64,000 bases of DNA from Stenotrophomonas rhizophila (GTDB lineage: Bacteria > Pseudomonadota > Gammaproteobacteria > Xanthomonadales > Xanthomonadaceae), in NCBI RefSeq assembly GCF_003651185.1, contig NZ_RCDC01000008.1, positions 1 to 64,000 of the forward strand, given 5' to 3'. The translations under genes were made by a program, and so were the position numbers. A model generated the notes under the pieces. That model was not told the origin of the DNA. It was given only the letters and a program-made list of their open reading frames with translations, and ran no database searches. Within the stretch, counting starts at the first letter, position 1, and each line of letters begins with the position of its first letter. Below are positions 17,870 to 27,414 of the stretch, piece after piece.

Positions 17870-19323
17870 ACCGCCCGGCGCTTCACCGCATCGCCCTGGG
17901 GGTGGCACTGACCACGCTGGCCGCGTGCCGCACCGTCGGCCCGGACTACGCGGTGCCGGCCGGGTCCGCCTTCCAGCGGCCGGAGGCGAACGCCGCCTTC
18001 CTGGACACCGGCAACCCGCAGGTCGCCGCTGGCGCCGCGCTGCCCGCACGCTGGTGGGAGCTGTACCAGGACGACACCCTAAACGCGCTGGTGCAGCAGG
18101 CGCTGCGCGACAACGTGGAACTGAAGGTGGCCGATGCCAACCTGCGCCGCGCCGCCGCCGTGTACGAGCAGGCGCTGGATGCGGGTGGGTTCGAGTACGA
18201 GGCCGAGGCCGGAGTCAGCCGCGCGCAGCTCTCGGCCGAATCGTTCCTGCTTGAGCACGAACTGCCGCCGATCAACCTGGCCGACGGCAAATTCGCGGTG
18301 TCCTATCAGTTCGATCTGTTCGGCAAGCTCAAGCGCGCCTCCGAGGCCGCGCATGCCGACGAGCAGGCCACCGCCGCCGCGATGGACCTGGCGCGCGTGT
18401 CGCTGGTCGCGCAGGTGGCCGGCAGCTACGCCGACATCTGCCACGCCAACCATGAGCTGCACGTGGCCGAGCACTCGCTGCAGCTGCAGCAGCGCAGCCG
18501 CGAGGTCACCCAGCGCTTGATCACGGCCGGCCGCGGTACGCCGCCGGAGCTGGCCCGCGCCAATGCCCAGGTCGCGATGCTGCAGGCCGCGCTGCCGCCG
18601 TTGCGTGCACACCGCCAGGCCTCCGAATACCAGCTGGCCGCCCTGCTCGGCCGAACGCCAGGCCAGCTGCCCGAGGGCGTGAGCGACTGCAGCCAGGCCC
18701 CGACCCTGGCCCAGGCCCTGCCGATCGGCGATGGCCGCGCGCTGCTGCAACGCCGCCCGGACATCCGCCAGGCCGAGCGCAAGCTGGCCGCCGCCACCGC
18801 GCGGATCGGCGTGGCCACCGCCGAGCTCTACCCGGACATCCGCCTGGGCGCCTCGGTCGGTGCGGCCGGCCTGCTGGAAGACTTCGGTACGCCGTTGACC
18901 CAGCAATGGTCGATCGGCCCGCTGATTTCCTGGACGCTGCCCTCTTCCAGCACGCATGCGCGCATCCACGCCACCGAAGCCGGTGCCGATGCCGCGCTGG
19001 CCGAGTTCGATCACAGCGTGCTGCAGGCCCTGCGCGAAACCCAGACCGCGCTGAGCCGCTATGCCCAGGATCTGCAGCGGCTGCAGTTCCTGCAGCAGGC
19101 ACAGCAGCAGGCCGATCTGGCTGCCAGCCAGAACCGCCGCCTCTATCAGGGCGGGCGCACGCCCTACCTGGCCAGCCTGGATGCCGACCGCAGCCTGGCC
19201 AGCGCCGATGCGACCCTGGCGGACGCGCAGGCGCAGGTCTCGCGCGACCAGATCCAGCTGTTCCTGGTGCTCGGCGGCGGCTGGAATGCCGACGCCGTCG
19301 CCACCGGCACGGCCGCGAGGTAA
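17866..19323 (+). CDS. OprM/NodT-type outer-membrane efflux lipoprotein
   Basis: The outer-membrane channel of the pump, 485 residues. A lipoprotein signal ends LAAC with the lipidated cysteine at 21, followed by TVGPDYAVPAG, the usual NodT start. Two outer-membrane efflux domains follow, with FDLFGKLKRASEAAHAD and RRPDIRQAERKLAAATARIG as family marks. The start GTG 17866 overlaps the stop of the adaptor gene (GTGA). Confidence 0.92.
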   Translation: MNRPALHRIALGVALTTLAACRTVGPDYAVPAGSAFQRPEANAAFLDTGNPQVAAGAALPARWWELYQDDTLNALVQQALRDNVELKVADANLRRAAAVYEQALDAGGFEYEAEAGVSRAQLSAESFLLEHELPPINLADGKFAVSYQFDLFGKLKRASEAAHADEQATAAAMDLARVSLVAQVAGSYADICHANHELHVAEHSLQLQQRSREVTQRLITAGRGTPPELARANAQVAMLQAALPPLRAHRQASEYQLAALLGRTPGQLPEGVSDCSQAPTLAQALPIGDGRALLQRRPDIRQAERKLAAATARIGVATAELYPDIRLGASVGAAGLLEDFGTPLTQQWSIGPLISWTLPSSSTHARIHATEAGADAALAEFDHSVLQALRETQTALSRYAQDLQRLQFLQQAQQQADLAASQNRRLYQGGRTPYLASLDADRSLASADATLADAQAQVSRDQIQLFLVLGGGWNADAVATGTAAR

Positions 19324-19326
19324 GCC

Positions 19327-21384
19327 ATGCTGCTGCTGGACAGACAGGCCTGGTTGTTCTCGGTCAAAACCTTCCTGGCGGCGATCGCGGCGCTGTACAT
19401 CGGCCTGGCCGGCAATCTTTCGCGGCCGTACTGGGCGATGGCCACGGTCTACATCGTGACCCAGCCGATGCTGGGCCCGACCCGTGCCAAGGGCGCCTAC
19501 CGCATCCTCGGCACGCTGATCGCCGGTGCGGCGACACTGTGGATGCTGCCGCACCTGGTGGAAACGCCGCTGCTGCTGAGCGCGGCGATGTCGCTGTGGC
19601 TGTCGGGGTGTCTGTTCATCGCCCTGCTCAACCGTGGCCCGCGCGGCTACGCGTTCCTGCTGGCCGGGTACACCACCGCCTTCATCGGCTTCCCGGCGGT
19701 GACCTCGCCGGACACCATCTTCGACACCGTAGTGGCGCGCAGCGAGGAGATCATCCTCGGCACGGTGGTGGCGGTGCTGTTTGCCTCACTGTTCTTCCCC
19801 GCCTCGGTGCGGCCGATGCTGCGCGCGCGGATCGGCAACTGGATGGGCGATGCCGCCGACTGGTGCCGGCAGATCCTGACGCGCGGCCACGCGCATGGCC
19901 CGCGCAACCGGCTGGCCGCCGATCTGGTCCAGTTCGAGGCGCTGATCGAATTCATGCGTCGCGACGACCCGCGCCATGCCGGTGCGGCGGTCTCGATGGA
20001 GCGACTGCGCGAGCGCATGCTGCTGATGTTGCCGGTGCTCTCCTCGATCGCCGACCGGCTGGGGGCGCTGCGCGCGGGTGGCCGTGCGCTGCCGCCTGGG
20101 CTGGAGACGCTGATCGCCGATCTGGCGCAGTGGCTGGAGCAGCCCGGCCGCTCCAGCGCCAGCACGTACGCCACACTGCGCGCCCGCATCGTCGCGCTCA
20201 AGCCGGCGGTGGACGGCGAGCTGGATCACCTGCTGCTGGTGACCCTGCTGCTGCGCCTGGAAGAACTGGTGGACCTCTGGCAGGACTGCACCACCCTGCA
20301 CGCCGCCATCGATGCCGGCACCGCGCCGAGCGATACCGCGCACTACCGCGTGCGCACCCAGCGCGTGGACCACGTGCGCCACGTGGACTACGGCATGGCG
20401 CTGTTCTCGGCCGCCAGTGCCGGCGTCGCCCTGATGACGTACTGCGTGCTGTGGATCGGGCTCGGCTGGGAGGGCGGCGGCAACGGCGCGATGATGGCCG
20501 CGGTGGCTGCCGCATTCTTCGCCGCGCAGGATGATCCGGCGCCAAGCATGCTGTCCTTCCTGCTCTGGGCGATCGTGGCCAGCCTGGTGGCCGGCGTGTA
20601 CCTGTTCGGGATCTTCCCGGCCGTGCACGACTTCGGCAGCCTGGTGCTGGTGCTGGCGGTGATCTTCCTGCCGCTGGGCCTGCTGCTGCATCGGCCCAAG
20701 ACCGCATTGATCGGTCTGCCGCTCACGGTGAATCTGGTCGCGCTGTTGAACGTGCAGAACACCTACAGCGCCAACATCCAGAGCTTCATCAATTCTGCCG
20801 TGGCGATGTTCATCGGGATCGGCTTTGCGGTGGTGATGACGCGGCTGTTCCGCTCGGTGGGTGCCGAGTGGACCGCACGCCGGCTCGTACGCCAGGGCTG
20901 GAACACGCTGGCCGATGCGGCCGAGGGCCGCGGCCAGCAGGACCGCCAGCAGTTCGCCGCGCGCATGCTCGATCTGCTCGGCCTGCTGGCACCGCGGCTG
21001 GCGGCGACGCCGGAAGGCAGCGATATCGCCTCGGTGGACATGCTCACCGAAGCGCGGATCGGCCTGAACATCCTGCAGCTGCGCCGCTCACGGCACGGCC
21101 TGCCGCCGGCCAGCGTGGCCGCGATCGACGCGATCCTGGACGACATCGCCCGCCATTACCGCGCCCAGGCCGCGCAGCGCCGGCCGGTGCCCGCCCCCAC
21201 CGGGCTGCAGGCCCGGCTGGAGGCTTCGCTCAAGCGCGTGCAGACCGTGGCGGCCGGCAAGGCCCGCGATGAGGCGCTGATGGGCCTGATCGGGCTGCGC
21301 TATGCCCTGTTCCCCGACGCGCCGGTGGTCGATACCCCTGCCGAGACCCCCGCAGCGGCACCCGGCCTGCCCGCGCCGCGCTGA
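19327..21384 (+). CDS. FUSC/AaeB-family inner-membrane efflux protein
   Basis: A 685-residue pump with two hydrophobic blocks of about six segments (residues about 10-170 and 355-510), separated and followed by cytoplasmic helical parts. The N-terminal RPYWAMATVYIVTQPMLGPTRAK is typical of the family that exports aromatic carboxylic acids (AaeB) or fusaric acid. GAGG precedes the ATG at a normal distance. It closes the marR-DUF1656-hlyD-channel-FUSC unit; the gene order suggests a pump for aromatic acids or phytotoxins. Confidence 0.92.
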   Translation: MLLLDRQAWLFSVKTFLAAIAALYIGLAGNLSRPYWAMATVYIVTQPMLGPTRAKGAYRILGTLIAGAATLWMLPHLVETPLLLSAAMSLWLSGCLFIALLNRGPRGYAFLLAGYTTAFIGFPAVTSPDTIFDTVVARSEEIILGTVVAVLFASLFFPASVRPMLRARIGNWMGDAADWCRQILTRGHAHGPRNRLAADLVQFEALIEFMRRDDPRHAGAAVSMERLRERMLLMLPVLSSIADRLGALRAGGRALPPGLETLIADLAQWLEQPGRSSASTYATLRARIVALKPAVDGELDHLLLVTLLLRLEELVDLWQDCTTLHAAIDAGTAPSDTAHYRVRTQRVDHVRHVDYGMALFSAASAGVALMTYCVLWIGLGWEGGGNGAMMAAVAAAFFAAQDDPAPSMLSFLLWAIVASLVAGVYLFGIFPAVHDFGSLVLVLAVIFLPLGLLLHRPKTALIGLPLTVNLVALLNVQNTYSANIQSFINSAVAMFIGIGFAVVMTRLFRSVGAEWTARRLVRQGWNTLADAAEGRGQQDRQQFAARMLDLLGLLAPRLAATPEGSDIASVDMLTEARIGLNILQLRRSRHGLPPASVAAIDAILDDIARHYRAQAAQRRPVPAPTGLQARLEASLKRVQTVAAGKARDEALMGLIGLRYALFPDAPVVDTPAETPAAAPGLPAPR

Positions 21385-21469
21385 ACCGGCTTGGCCGCAG
21401 ACCGGCCGGCCCACACCGATCAGAGCTATCCTGACGCATGCATTTGCGCATGGATCAAGGTGATTTCCG

Positions 21470-21865
21470 ATGAGTTACGACCTGATGGTGTTCGACCCCG
21501 CCGTCGCCCCGCGCGAGGCCGAGGCCTTCCTGCAGTGGTACGACGCGCAGACCGAATGGAACGAGACGCACGACTACGACGACCCCAAGGTGTCGGTGCC
21601 GGCGCTTCAGGCGTTCTTCGCTGCGCTCGCCGAGCATTACCCGCCGATGGACGGCCCGCTGTCCGATGAGGAAGATGACCGCCCGGAAGTGACCGACTAC
21701 AGCATCGGCCAGCACGTGGTCTATGCCTCGTTCGATGACGAGGTGGCCGAGAACGCGCACGGCCTGGTGCAGGTGCTGGCCAACACCCACCAGTTGGGCT
21801 TCTTCGATGTCAGCGGTGACGGCGCCATCGTGTTCCCCGATGGCACCGTGGTGATTCCGGAGTAA
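21470..21865 (+). CDS. Conserved hypothetical acidic protein
   Basis: A 131-residue strongly acidic protein (many Asp/Glu, including LSDEEDDRPE) with no signal peptide or membrane segment. I do not recognise the family with certainty. Codon use is like its neighbours. An AAGGTG sequence sits just upstream of ATG 21470. It converges on recD with a 15-bp gap and is separated from the FUSC gene by 85 bp. Confidence 0.7.
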   Translation: MSYDLMVFDPAVAPREAEAFLQWYDAQTEWNETHDYDDPKVSVPALQAFFAALAEHYPPMDGPLSDEEDDRPEVTDYSIGQHVVYASFDDEVAENAHGLVQVLANTHQLGFFDVSGDGAIVFPDGTVVIPE

Positions 21866-21880
21866 GACCGGCAACGGGGG

Positions 21881-23776
21881 CTAGAACAACTGCCCCTGGG
21901 CCGGCGCCGTCACGACGGCGTCGGCCACTGCGCCCCCCTGGCCGCCTTGCAGGCGTGCCGCCAGGCCCGACAAACGGCTGGCATGCCGCGCCAGCGCGGC
22001 CTCCAACACTTCCGCACTGCCGAGCACGTGCAGCGACTGCCGCGCACGGGTCATACCCGTGTAGATCAGCTCGCGCGACAGCACGCGGTTGTCGCGCCGC
22101 GGCAGCTGCAGCCAGACCTCATCGAACTCCGAACCCTGCGCCTTGTGCACGGTCATCGCGAACGCACTCTCATGTGCGGGCAACGCACCCGGGTGGAAAC
22201 CGCGCGGCTGGTCCGGCGTCTCGCCGGGGAACCACGCGGTCACGCTGCCGTGCCGGTCAATCAGGCAGATGCCGATGTCGCCGTTGAACAGGCGGTGCCG
22301 GTAGCTGTTTTCAGTGATCAGCAGCAGCCGACCGTGGAAATAGCCCGGCGCCATGCCCGGCCGTGGCACACCGGCCAGCAGTGCTTCGATGCGCGCGTTG
22401 AGCCCGCGTGCACCCTGTGGGCCTTCGCGCACGGCGGTGAGCAGGCGGATGCGGCCGGCATTGGCCAGCGCCTGACCGGGATCGGCGGCTTCGCCGAGGC
22501 CACGCCAATGCCCGAGCAGGTGCTCGCGATGATGCTGCAGCGGGTCGCTCTGGTCCTCGTGGAAGTGCACACCGGCCAGCGTGCCCACGCGTAGCAGGGC
22601 AAGTGCGGTGGCACTGTTGCCCTCGCGCACCGCATGCGCCAGCGGCGCCAGATCGAGCGCGTCGGTCTGCCGGTAGCCGCGCTGCAGCTGCACGCGCCGG
22701 CCGGCGAACCGGCGTGGCGGTGCCAGCGGTTGCAGCGCCTCGGGCGCGAGCAGCGCGCGTAATGCCTGCGCGTCGTCGGCCTGGGTGCCCAGGCCATCGC
22801 CACTGGCGCGCAGGATCGCACTGAGCACATCGCCGGCTTCCACCGAGGGCAGCTGGTCCGGATCGCCGAGCAGCACCAGCCGGCTGCCATCGGCGACCGC
22901 CTCGACCAGCTTGGTCATCAACGGCAGATCGATCATCGAGGCCTCGTCCACCACCACCACGTCATACGGCAGCGGGTTGTCGGCGTGATGGCGGAAGCGC
23001 GGCGAGTCGGGGATCACCCCGAGCAGGCGATGCAGGGTGGTGCCGGTGCTCGGCATCGCATCACACAGGGCCGGCGCGATGCCGACCAGCCGCAGCCGCT
23101 GCACGGCCAGGCGCAGGCTCTCGGCCATGCGTTCGGCGGCACGGCCGGTCGGCGCGGCCAGCGCGACCCGTGGCAATGCCTGGTCCGCCTGCACCGCCTG
23201 TGCGGCCAGCAGTACCAGCAGCCGCGCGATGGTGGTGGTCTTGCCGGTGCCGGGGCCGCCGGTCACCAGCACCAGCGGATGGCACAGGGCGACGGCCGCC
23301 GCACGGGCCTGATGATCGATCCCGTCGCGGGCCTGCGGGAACAGCTGGCCGAACAGCGTGGCCAAGGTACCGGGATCGGCCGCGGGCAGCGGATGCGCGG
23401 CGATCCGCTGCAGGCCCTGCGCAAGCCGACGCTCGTATTCGCGGTAGCGGCGCAGATAGAGCAGCCCGTTTTCCAGCACCAGCGGTGCATCGCCGGCGAC
23501 CACGTCATCTGCGTGCGGCACCTCCACCCACGGCGAGGCGCGCAGCTGCGCCAGCCAACCCTCGGGCGCGGGCCAGTCGACATCGGCCTCGATCAAGCGC
23601 TGCGGCTGGGTCGGATCCAGACCGGCGTGCCCGTCCGAAACCGCCAGCGACGCCAGTGCAGCACCGAGCAGCACCGCCTCGGGCGTGTCCGGGCGCAGTC
23701 TGCGCAGGCTCTGCGCCAGCGCGTGATCGAGTGTGCGCAGCGCGTTGCCGCGGTACAGCGTGGTGAGCAGGTTCAT
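21881..23776 (-). CDS. recD: RecBCD alpha subunit RecD
   Basis: The 5'-3' helicase subunit of exonuclease V, 631 residues. Walker A is VTGGPGTGKTTTIARLL (about residue 170). Motifs VVVDEASMIDLPLMTKL (Walker B), LLGDPDQLPSVEAGDVL and AMTVHKAQGSEFDEVWL follow, with GMTRAR near the end. Its ATG overlaps the recB stop (23773-23776), so it is made as the last of three coupled genes. Confidence 0.96.
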   Translation of the reverse strand: MNLLTTLYRGNALRTLDHALAQSLRRLRPDTPEAVLLGAALASLAVSDGHAGLDPTQPQRLIEADVDWPAPEGWLAQLRASPWVEVPHADDVVAGDAPLVLENGLLYLRRYREYERRLAQGLQRIAAHPLPAADPGTLATLFGQLFPQARDGIDHQARAAAVALCHPLVLVTGGPGTGKTTTIARLLVLLAAQAVQADQALPRVALAAPTGRAAERMAESLRLAVQRLRLVGIAPALCDAMPSTGTTLHRLLGVIPDSPRFRHHADNPLPYDVVVVDEASMIDLPLMTKLVEAVADGSRLVLLGDPDQLPSVEAGDVLSAILRASGDGLGTQADDAQALRALLAPEALQPLAPPRRFAGRRVQLQRGYRQTDALDLAPLAHAVREGNSATALALLRVGTLAGVHFHEDQSDPLQHHREHLLGHWRGLGEAADPGQALANAGRIRLLTAVREGPQGARGLNARIEALLAGVPRPGMAPGYFHGRLLLITENSYRHRLFNGDIGICLIDRHGSVTAWFPGETPDQPRGFHPGALPAHESAFAMTVHKAQGSEFDEVWLQLPRRDNRVLSRELIYTGMTRARQSLHVLGSAEVLEAALARHASRLSGLAARLQGGQGGAVADAVVTAPAQGQLF

Positions 23777-26700
23777 GCGTCCCCCCGTGCGCGGGCGGCC
23801 ATGCGGGCCTGGGCGTGTTCGCCACCGGCGAACAGCGCATCCAGTGCATCCACCAGAGCAGGATCGAAGCGATGCGCGTACAGGCCGGCGCTGTCGTCGC
23901 GGCCTGCATCCAGGCCGCGGCAGAACAGATAGCGGATGCCGCCCATGTCACGGGTGTAGTCGTACTGCGCGCCCAGCCGGAAGCGCAGCCAGCGATGCAG
24001 TGCCACGGTGTAGATCAGCGCCTGCAGGTCGTACTCGCTGTGTTGCATGGCGCTGGCCAGCCGGGCTGCGTCGTAGCCGGGCAGGCGATTGGATTTGTAA
24101 TCAAGCACGTACCAGCGGTCCGCGCGCACGTAGGTGAGGTCGATCTTGCCGGTCATCAGGCCCTCCAGCCGCCGGCGGGTGCCGAAGCCATGGCGGTCAC
24201 GCACCAGTCCGTGCGCGTGCAGCAGGCTCAGCAGCGCTGGAACGGCGGTCGGCTGCATCGCGAAGTGGAACTCGATCTCGGCACGGCGTGCATCGGCCGG
24301 CAGGTCGTGCAGTGCGCCGCCTTCCGGCAGGGGCACGGTCAGGGTCTGGCCGACCAGCGCGGTCAACATGGCCACGCCATCGTCCAGATCTTCCTCGGCA
24401 TAGCCTTCGGCGCGCAGCGAAGCACGCAGGACCTCGGCTTCCTCGCCGGGTGCCGGCTGCCCGGCCTGCCAGCCGCCCCACAGCGCGAAATCGGTGTTCT
24501 CCAGCGCATCGTGCAGCACATTGCCAAAGCGGCTGCCCATGAAACGCGGGTCGACTTCGTCGCTGGCCACGGCCGGTTGCTCGGCGTCCAGGGTGAGGTC
24601 CACGCCGGCCGGTTCGTCGGCCGCGGGGGCCGGCACTTCGGTCGCGGCGGCATCGGTGTCGTGGCCGGCGTCGGCATGCGCCAGCTGGGTGAAGCTGTAC
24701 ACCCACCAATCGTGCGGCACGCGGCGGGTGAGCGCGCGTACCGGCGGCAGTTCGCCCTCGCGTTCGAAGGCGAGCTGTGCCGGCCGGGTCTCCACCGGGC
24801 CTTCGATCACGGCGATGTCCGGGTGGTCACGCAGGGCGGCCATGTTGGACAGCATCGGTGCCAGGCGGGTCTTCGCCAGGCCGGCCAGATCACCCGCGGC
24901 GATCCACAGCGCGTGCTCGGCGCGGGTCAACCCGACGTAGAGCAGGCGCGCGTCTTCGGCCTCCTGTTCCTGCGCGCTGCGCGTGCTGGCCGCGCTCCAG
25001 CTGTCATCTTTGTCCAGCTTCCAGTGCAGTTCGCGGCGGCCGTTGGCGTACACCGTGCAGTTGGCCTCGGTGTTCGGCGCGCCACCCCCGATGCCCACGA
25101 ACGGCAGGAACACCAGCGGATACTCCAGGCCTTTGCTCTTGTGCAGGGTGATGATCTGCACGCGGCGCGCATCCGATTCCAGGCGCAGCAGCTGCTGTTC
25201 GTCGTTCTGGTCGGCGTGCGCCATCTGCACCTGCAGCCAGTCGAGCAGGCCGTGCATGCCCAGCGTCTGCCCGGCCGCCTGCTGCAGCAGTTCGCCCAGC
25301 TGCAGGTAGTTGGTCAAGCGGCGCTCGCCATCGAGCAGGCCGAGCAGGCGCTCGGCGTGCTCGGCACACAGATCGGCGATCACCGCGAACGGGCCGCCGC
25401 GCTGCCAGCGCTCACGCCATTCCAGCAGCCGCACCTGGAACGAGCGTTGTGCATCCCCTTCACGCTCCAGCGCATCGATCGCCTCGGCATCTTCGCCAAG
25501 CAACACGGTCGACAGCGCCGCGCGCAGCCGTCCTTCATCGGCCGGTTGCAGCAGGGCCAGCAACAGCAGGCGCAGGTCGTGCGCTTCGGGTGTGGCGTAC
25601 AGGCTCTGCTTGCCCGCGGCGACGGCGGGAATACCCACCGCACCGAGCGCCTGCTGGATGCGCGTGGCCTCCTTGTGCGAGCGCACCAGGACCGCGATGT
25701 CGCCGGGTTGTACCGGCACGTCGCGCAGCAGCGCGCGCCCTTGCCGGGCCTCACTGAGGATCTGGTGGATCGCGGCCACGCAGGCGTCGCTGGCCTGCTG
25801 GCGCGAGGGATCGGCCTTGAGATCGCCGGCCTCGGTGTTGTGCAGCACGCGCACGGTCAGGCCGGGTGCGGGAATCCCGTCGCGCAGGAAATCCGCATCC
25901 ACGCGGGTGCTGCCGGGGTGCACCGGCTCGAACGCGATGTCGGCTTCGAGGAAGGCGCGTTCGCCGGCATTGGCGTACAGCGCTTCGATCGCGTGCAGCA
26001 CCGCCGGACGCGAGCGGAAGTTGCGGTCCAGCGCGGGCGCGGCATCGGCCTGCCGCTTGGCCTTGAGGTAGGTGTGGATATCGCCGCCGCGGAAACCGTA
26101 GATCGCCTGCTTGGGATCGCCGATCAGGAACAATGCCGGTGCCAGGCCGGCCTCGCGAGTCTCCTCCGACTCGCCGAACACGCGCTGGAAGATGCCCCAC
26201 TGGCGGTCGTCGGTATCCTGGAACTCGTCCACCAGCGCGATCGCGTACTGCGCGCGCAGCTGCTGCACCAGGGTGGCGCGGTGCGGGCCGTCGAGTGCAT
26301 CGGCGACACCGTCGATCAGGTCATCGTAGGTCTGCACGCGTCCGATCCGCTTGAGCTCGGCCAGGCGCGCACGCGCTTCATCGCGCAGGTCATGCAGGAA
26401 CGCGGTGGCCTGCTGGCGCAGCCACTGCTCGCGCGCGTCGGCGGCGTGCCACCAGCGTTGCAGTGCATCGAACAGCGGCGAGACCGGGCACTGGCCGTCC
26501 ATGCCGTCCTTGCAGAAGGCCAGCAGCTGCACCGGCAGCAGCTTGCCGAGGTGGCTCTTGTCACCGCGCGGCCAGTGCTGTGCGCTGCGGCCGGCGAACA
26601 GCTCGCCGAAGGCTTTGTCGAAGCTGGGCCGTTTGGCACGGCGACCGTCGAAGACCTTACGATCGAAGGCGGCGGCGATCTGTGCCTGCGCGTCTTCGCC

Positions 26701-27414
26701 GTGGCTCTCGATCGCCTCGGCCAACGCGGCCGCGGCGAGCCGCAGCTGCGGCGCGGGGTCGTCGAAGGTGTGGGTCGGCCGCGCTGGGAGCAACGGCAAC
26801 GGCTTGATCAGCGTGGTGAGATCGCCGGCCAGCGCCTCGGGCGAGGACCACAGCCAGGTCAGCGCATCGACCGTGGCCGCGTCGTTGGCATGCACGCGCC
26901 ACAGGTCGGCGGCGAGTTCCTCGTGCAGCGCGCGTTCGCTCGGCAGCAGGGTCGGCGGATCGAAGGTGTGTCCGCTCTCCAAGGCATGCTCACGCAGCAC
27001 GCGGGTGCAGAAGCCATGGATGGTGAAGATCGAGGCGAGATCGATTTCATCGGCGGCGGTCTGCAGCCGGCGCGCCAGCGCGGCCGGCGTTTCTTCGCCG
27101 AGGGCGAGCTGGCGGTGGAGGATCACCTGGGTCAGGACGACCTCCGGGCTGTCCTGCTCGCTCGGCGCGCGCTCGACCAGCTGTGCGGCCAAGGCAAGGC
27201 GCTCGCGGATGCGCTTGCGCAGTTCCTGCGTCGCGGCATCGGTGAAGGTGACCGCCAGGATCTGGCCGATGCGCCAGCCCTTCTCCACCACCAGCCGGGT
27301 GAACAGCGTGGCCAGGGTGAAGGTCTTCCCGGTACCGGCGCTGGCCTCGATCAGGCGCACGCCCTCCAGCGGCAGCGCCAGATAGGGATCGTTGAGCAGG
27401 TCGTGGTCGATCAT
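23773..27414 (-). CDS. recB: RecBCD beta subunit RecB
   Basis: The 3'-5' helicase and nuclease subunit, 1213 residues. Walker A is ASAGTGKTFTLATLF near residue 25; UvrD motifs include LVDEFQDTDDRQW, IGDPKQAIYGFRGGD and ITLHKSKGLEYPLVFLP. The C-terminal RecB nuclease has GKIDLTYV and WYVLDYKSN, the metal-binding Asp and catalytic Lys, so the nuclease looks intact. Start and stop overlap recC and recD by four bases each. Confidence 0.96.
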   Translation of the reverse strand: MIDHDLLNDPYLALPLEGVRLIEASAGTGKTFTLATLFTRLVVEKGWRIGQILAVTFTDAATQELRKRIRERLALAAQLVERAPSEQDSPEVVLTQVILHRQLALGEETPAALARRLQTAADEIDLASIFTIHGFCTRVLREHALESGHTFDPPTLLPSERALHEELAADLWRVHANDAATVDALTWLWSSPEALAGDLTTLIKPLPLLPARPTHTFDDPAPQLRLAAAALAEAIESHGEDAQAQIAAAFDRKVFDGRRAKRPSFDKAFGELFAGRSAQHWPRGDKSHLGKLLPVQLLAFCKDGMDGQCPVSPLFDALQRWWHAADAREQWLRQQATAFLHDLRDEARARLAELKRIGRVQTYDDLIDGVADALDGPHRATLVQQLRAQYAIALVDEFQDTDDRQWGIFQRVFGESEETREAGLAPALFLIGDPKQAIYGFRGGDIHTYLKAKRQADAAPALDRNFRSRPAVLHAIEALYANAGERAFLEADIAFEPVHPGSTRVDADFLRDGIPAPGLTVRVLHNTEAGDLKADPSRQQASDACVAAIHQILSEARQGRALLRDVPVQPGDIAVLVRSHKEATRIQQALGAVGIPAVAAGKQSLYATPEAHDLRLLLLALLQPADEGRLRAALSTVLLGEDAEAIDALEREGDAQRSFQVRLLEWRERWQRGGPFAVIADLCAEHAERLLGLLDGERRLTNYLQLGELLQQAAGQTLGMHGLLDWLQVQMAHADQNDEQQLLRLESDARRVQIITLHKSKGLEYPLVFLPFVGIGGGAPNTEANCTVYANGRRELHWKLDKDDSWSAASTRSAQEQEAEDARLLYVGLTRAEHALWIAAGDLAGLAKTRLAPMLSNMAALRDHPDIAVIEGPVETRPAQLAFEREGELPPVRALTRRVPHDWWVYSFTQLAHADAGHDTDAAATEVPAPAADEPAGVDLTLDAEQPAVASDEVDPRFMGSRFGNVLHDALENTDFALWGGWQAGQPAPGEEAEVLRASLRAEGYAEEDLDDGVAMLTALVGQTLTVPLPEGGALHDLPADARRAEIEFHFAMQPTAVPALLSLLHAHGLVRDRHGFGTRRRLEGLMTGKIDLTYVRADRWYVLDYKSNRLPGYDAARLASAMQHSEYDLQALIYTVALHRWLRFRLGAQYDYTRDMGGIRYLFCRGLDAGRDDSAGLYAHRFDPALVDALDALFAGGEHAQARMAARARGDA

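Noticed and set aside
1660..23400. GCTGGTGG octamers as RecBCD chi sites
   Set aside because: The octamer is frequent simply because of Leu/Val codon use at this GC content, and the hotspot of this lineage need not be the E. coli one.
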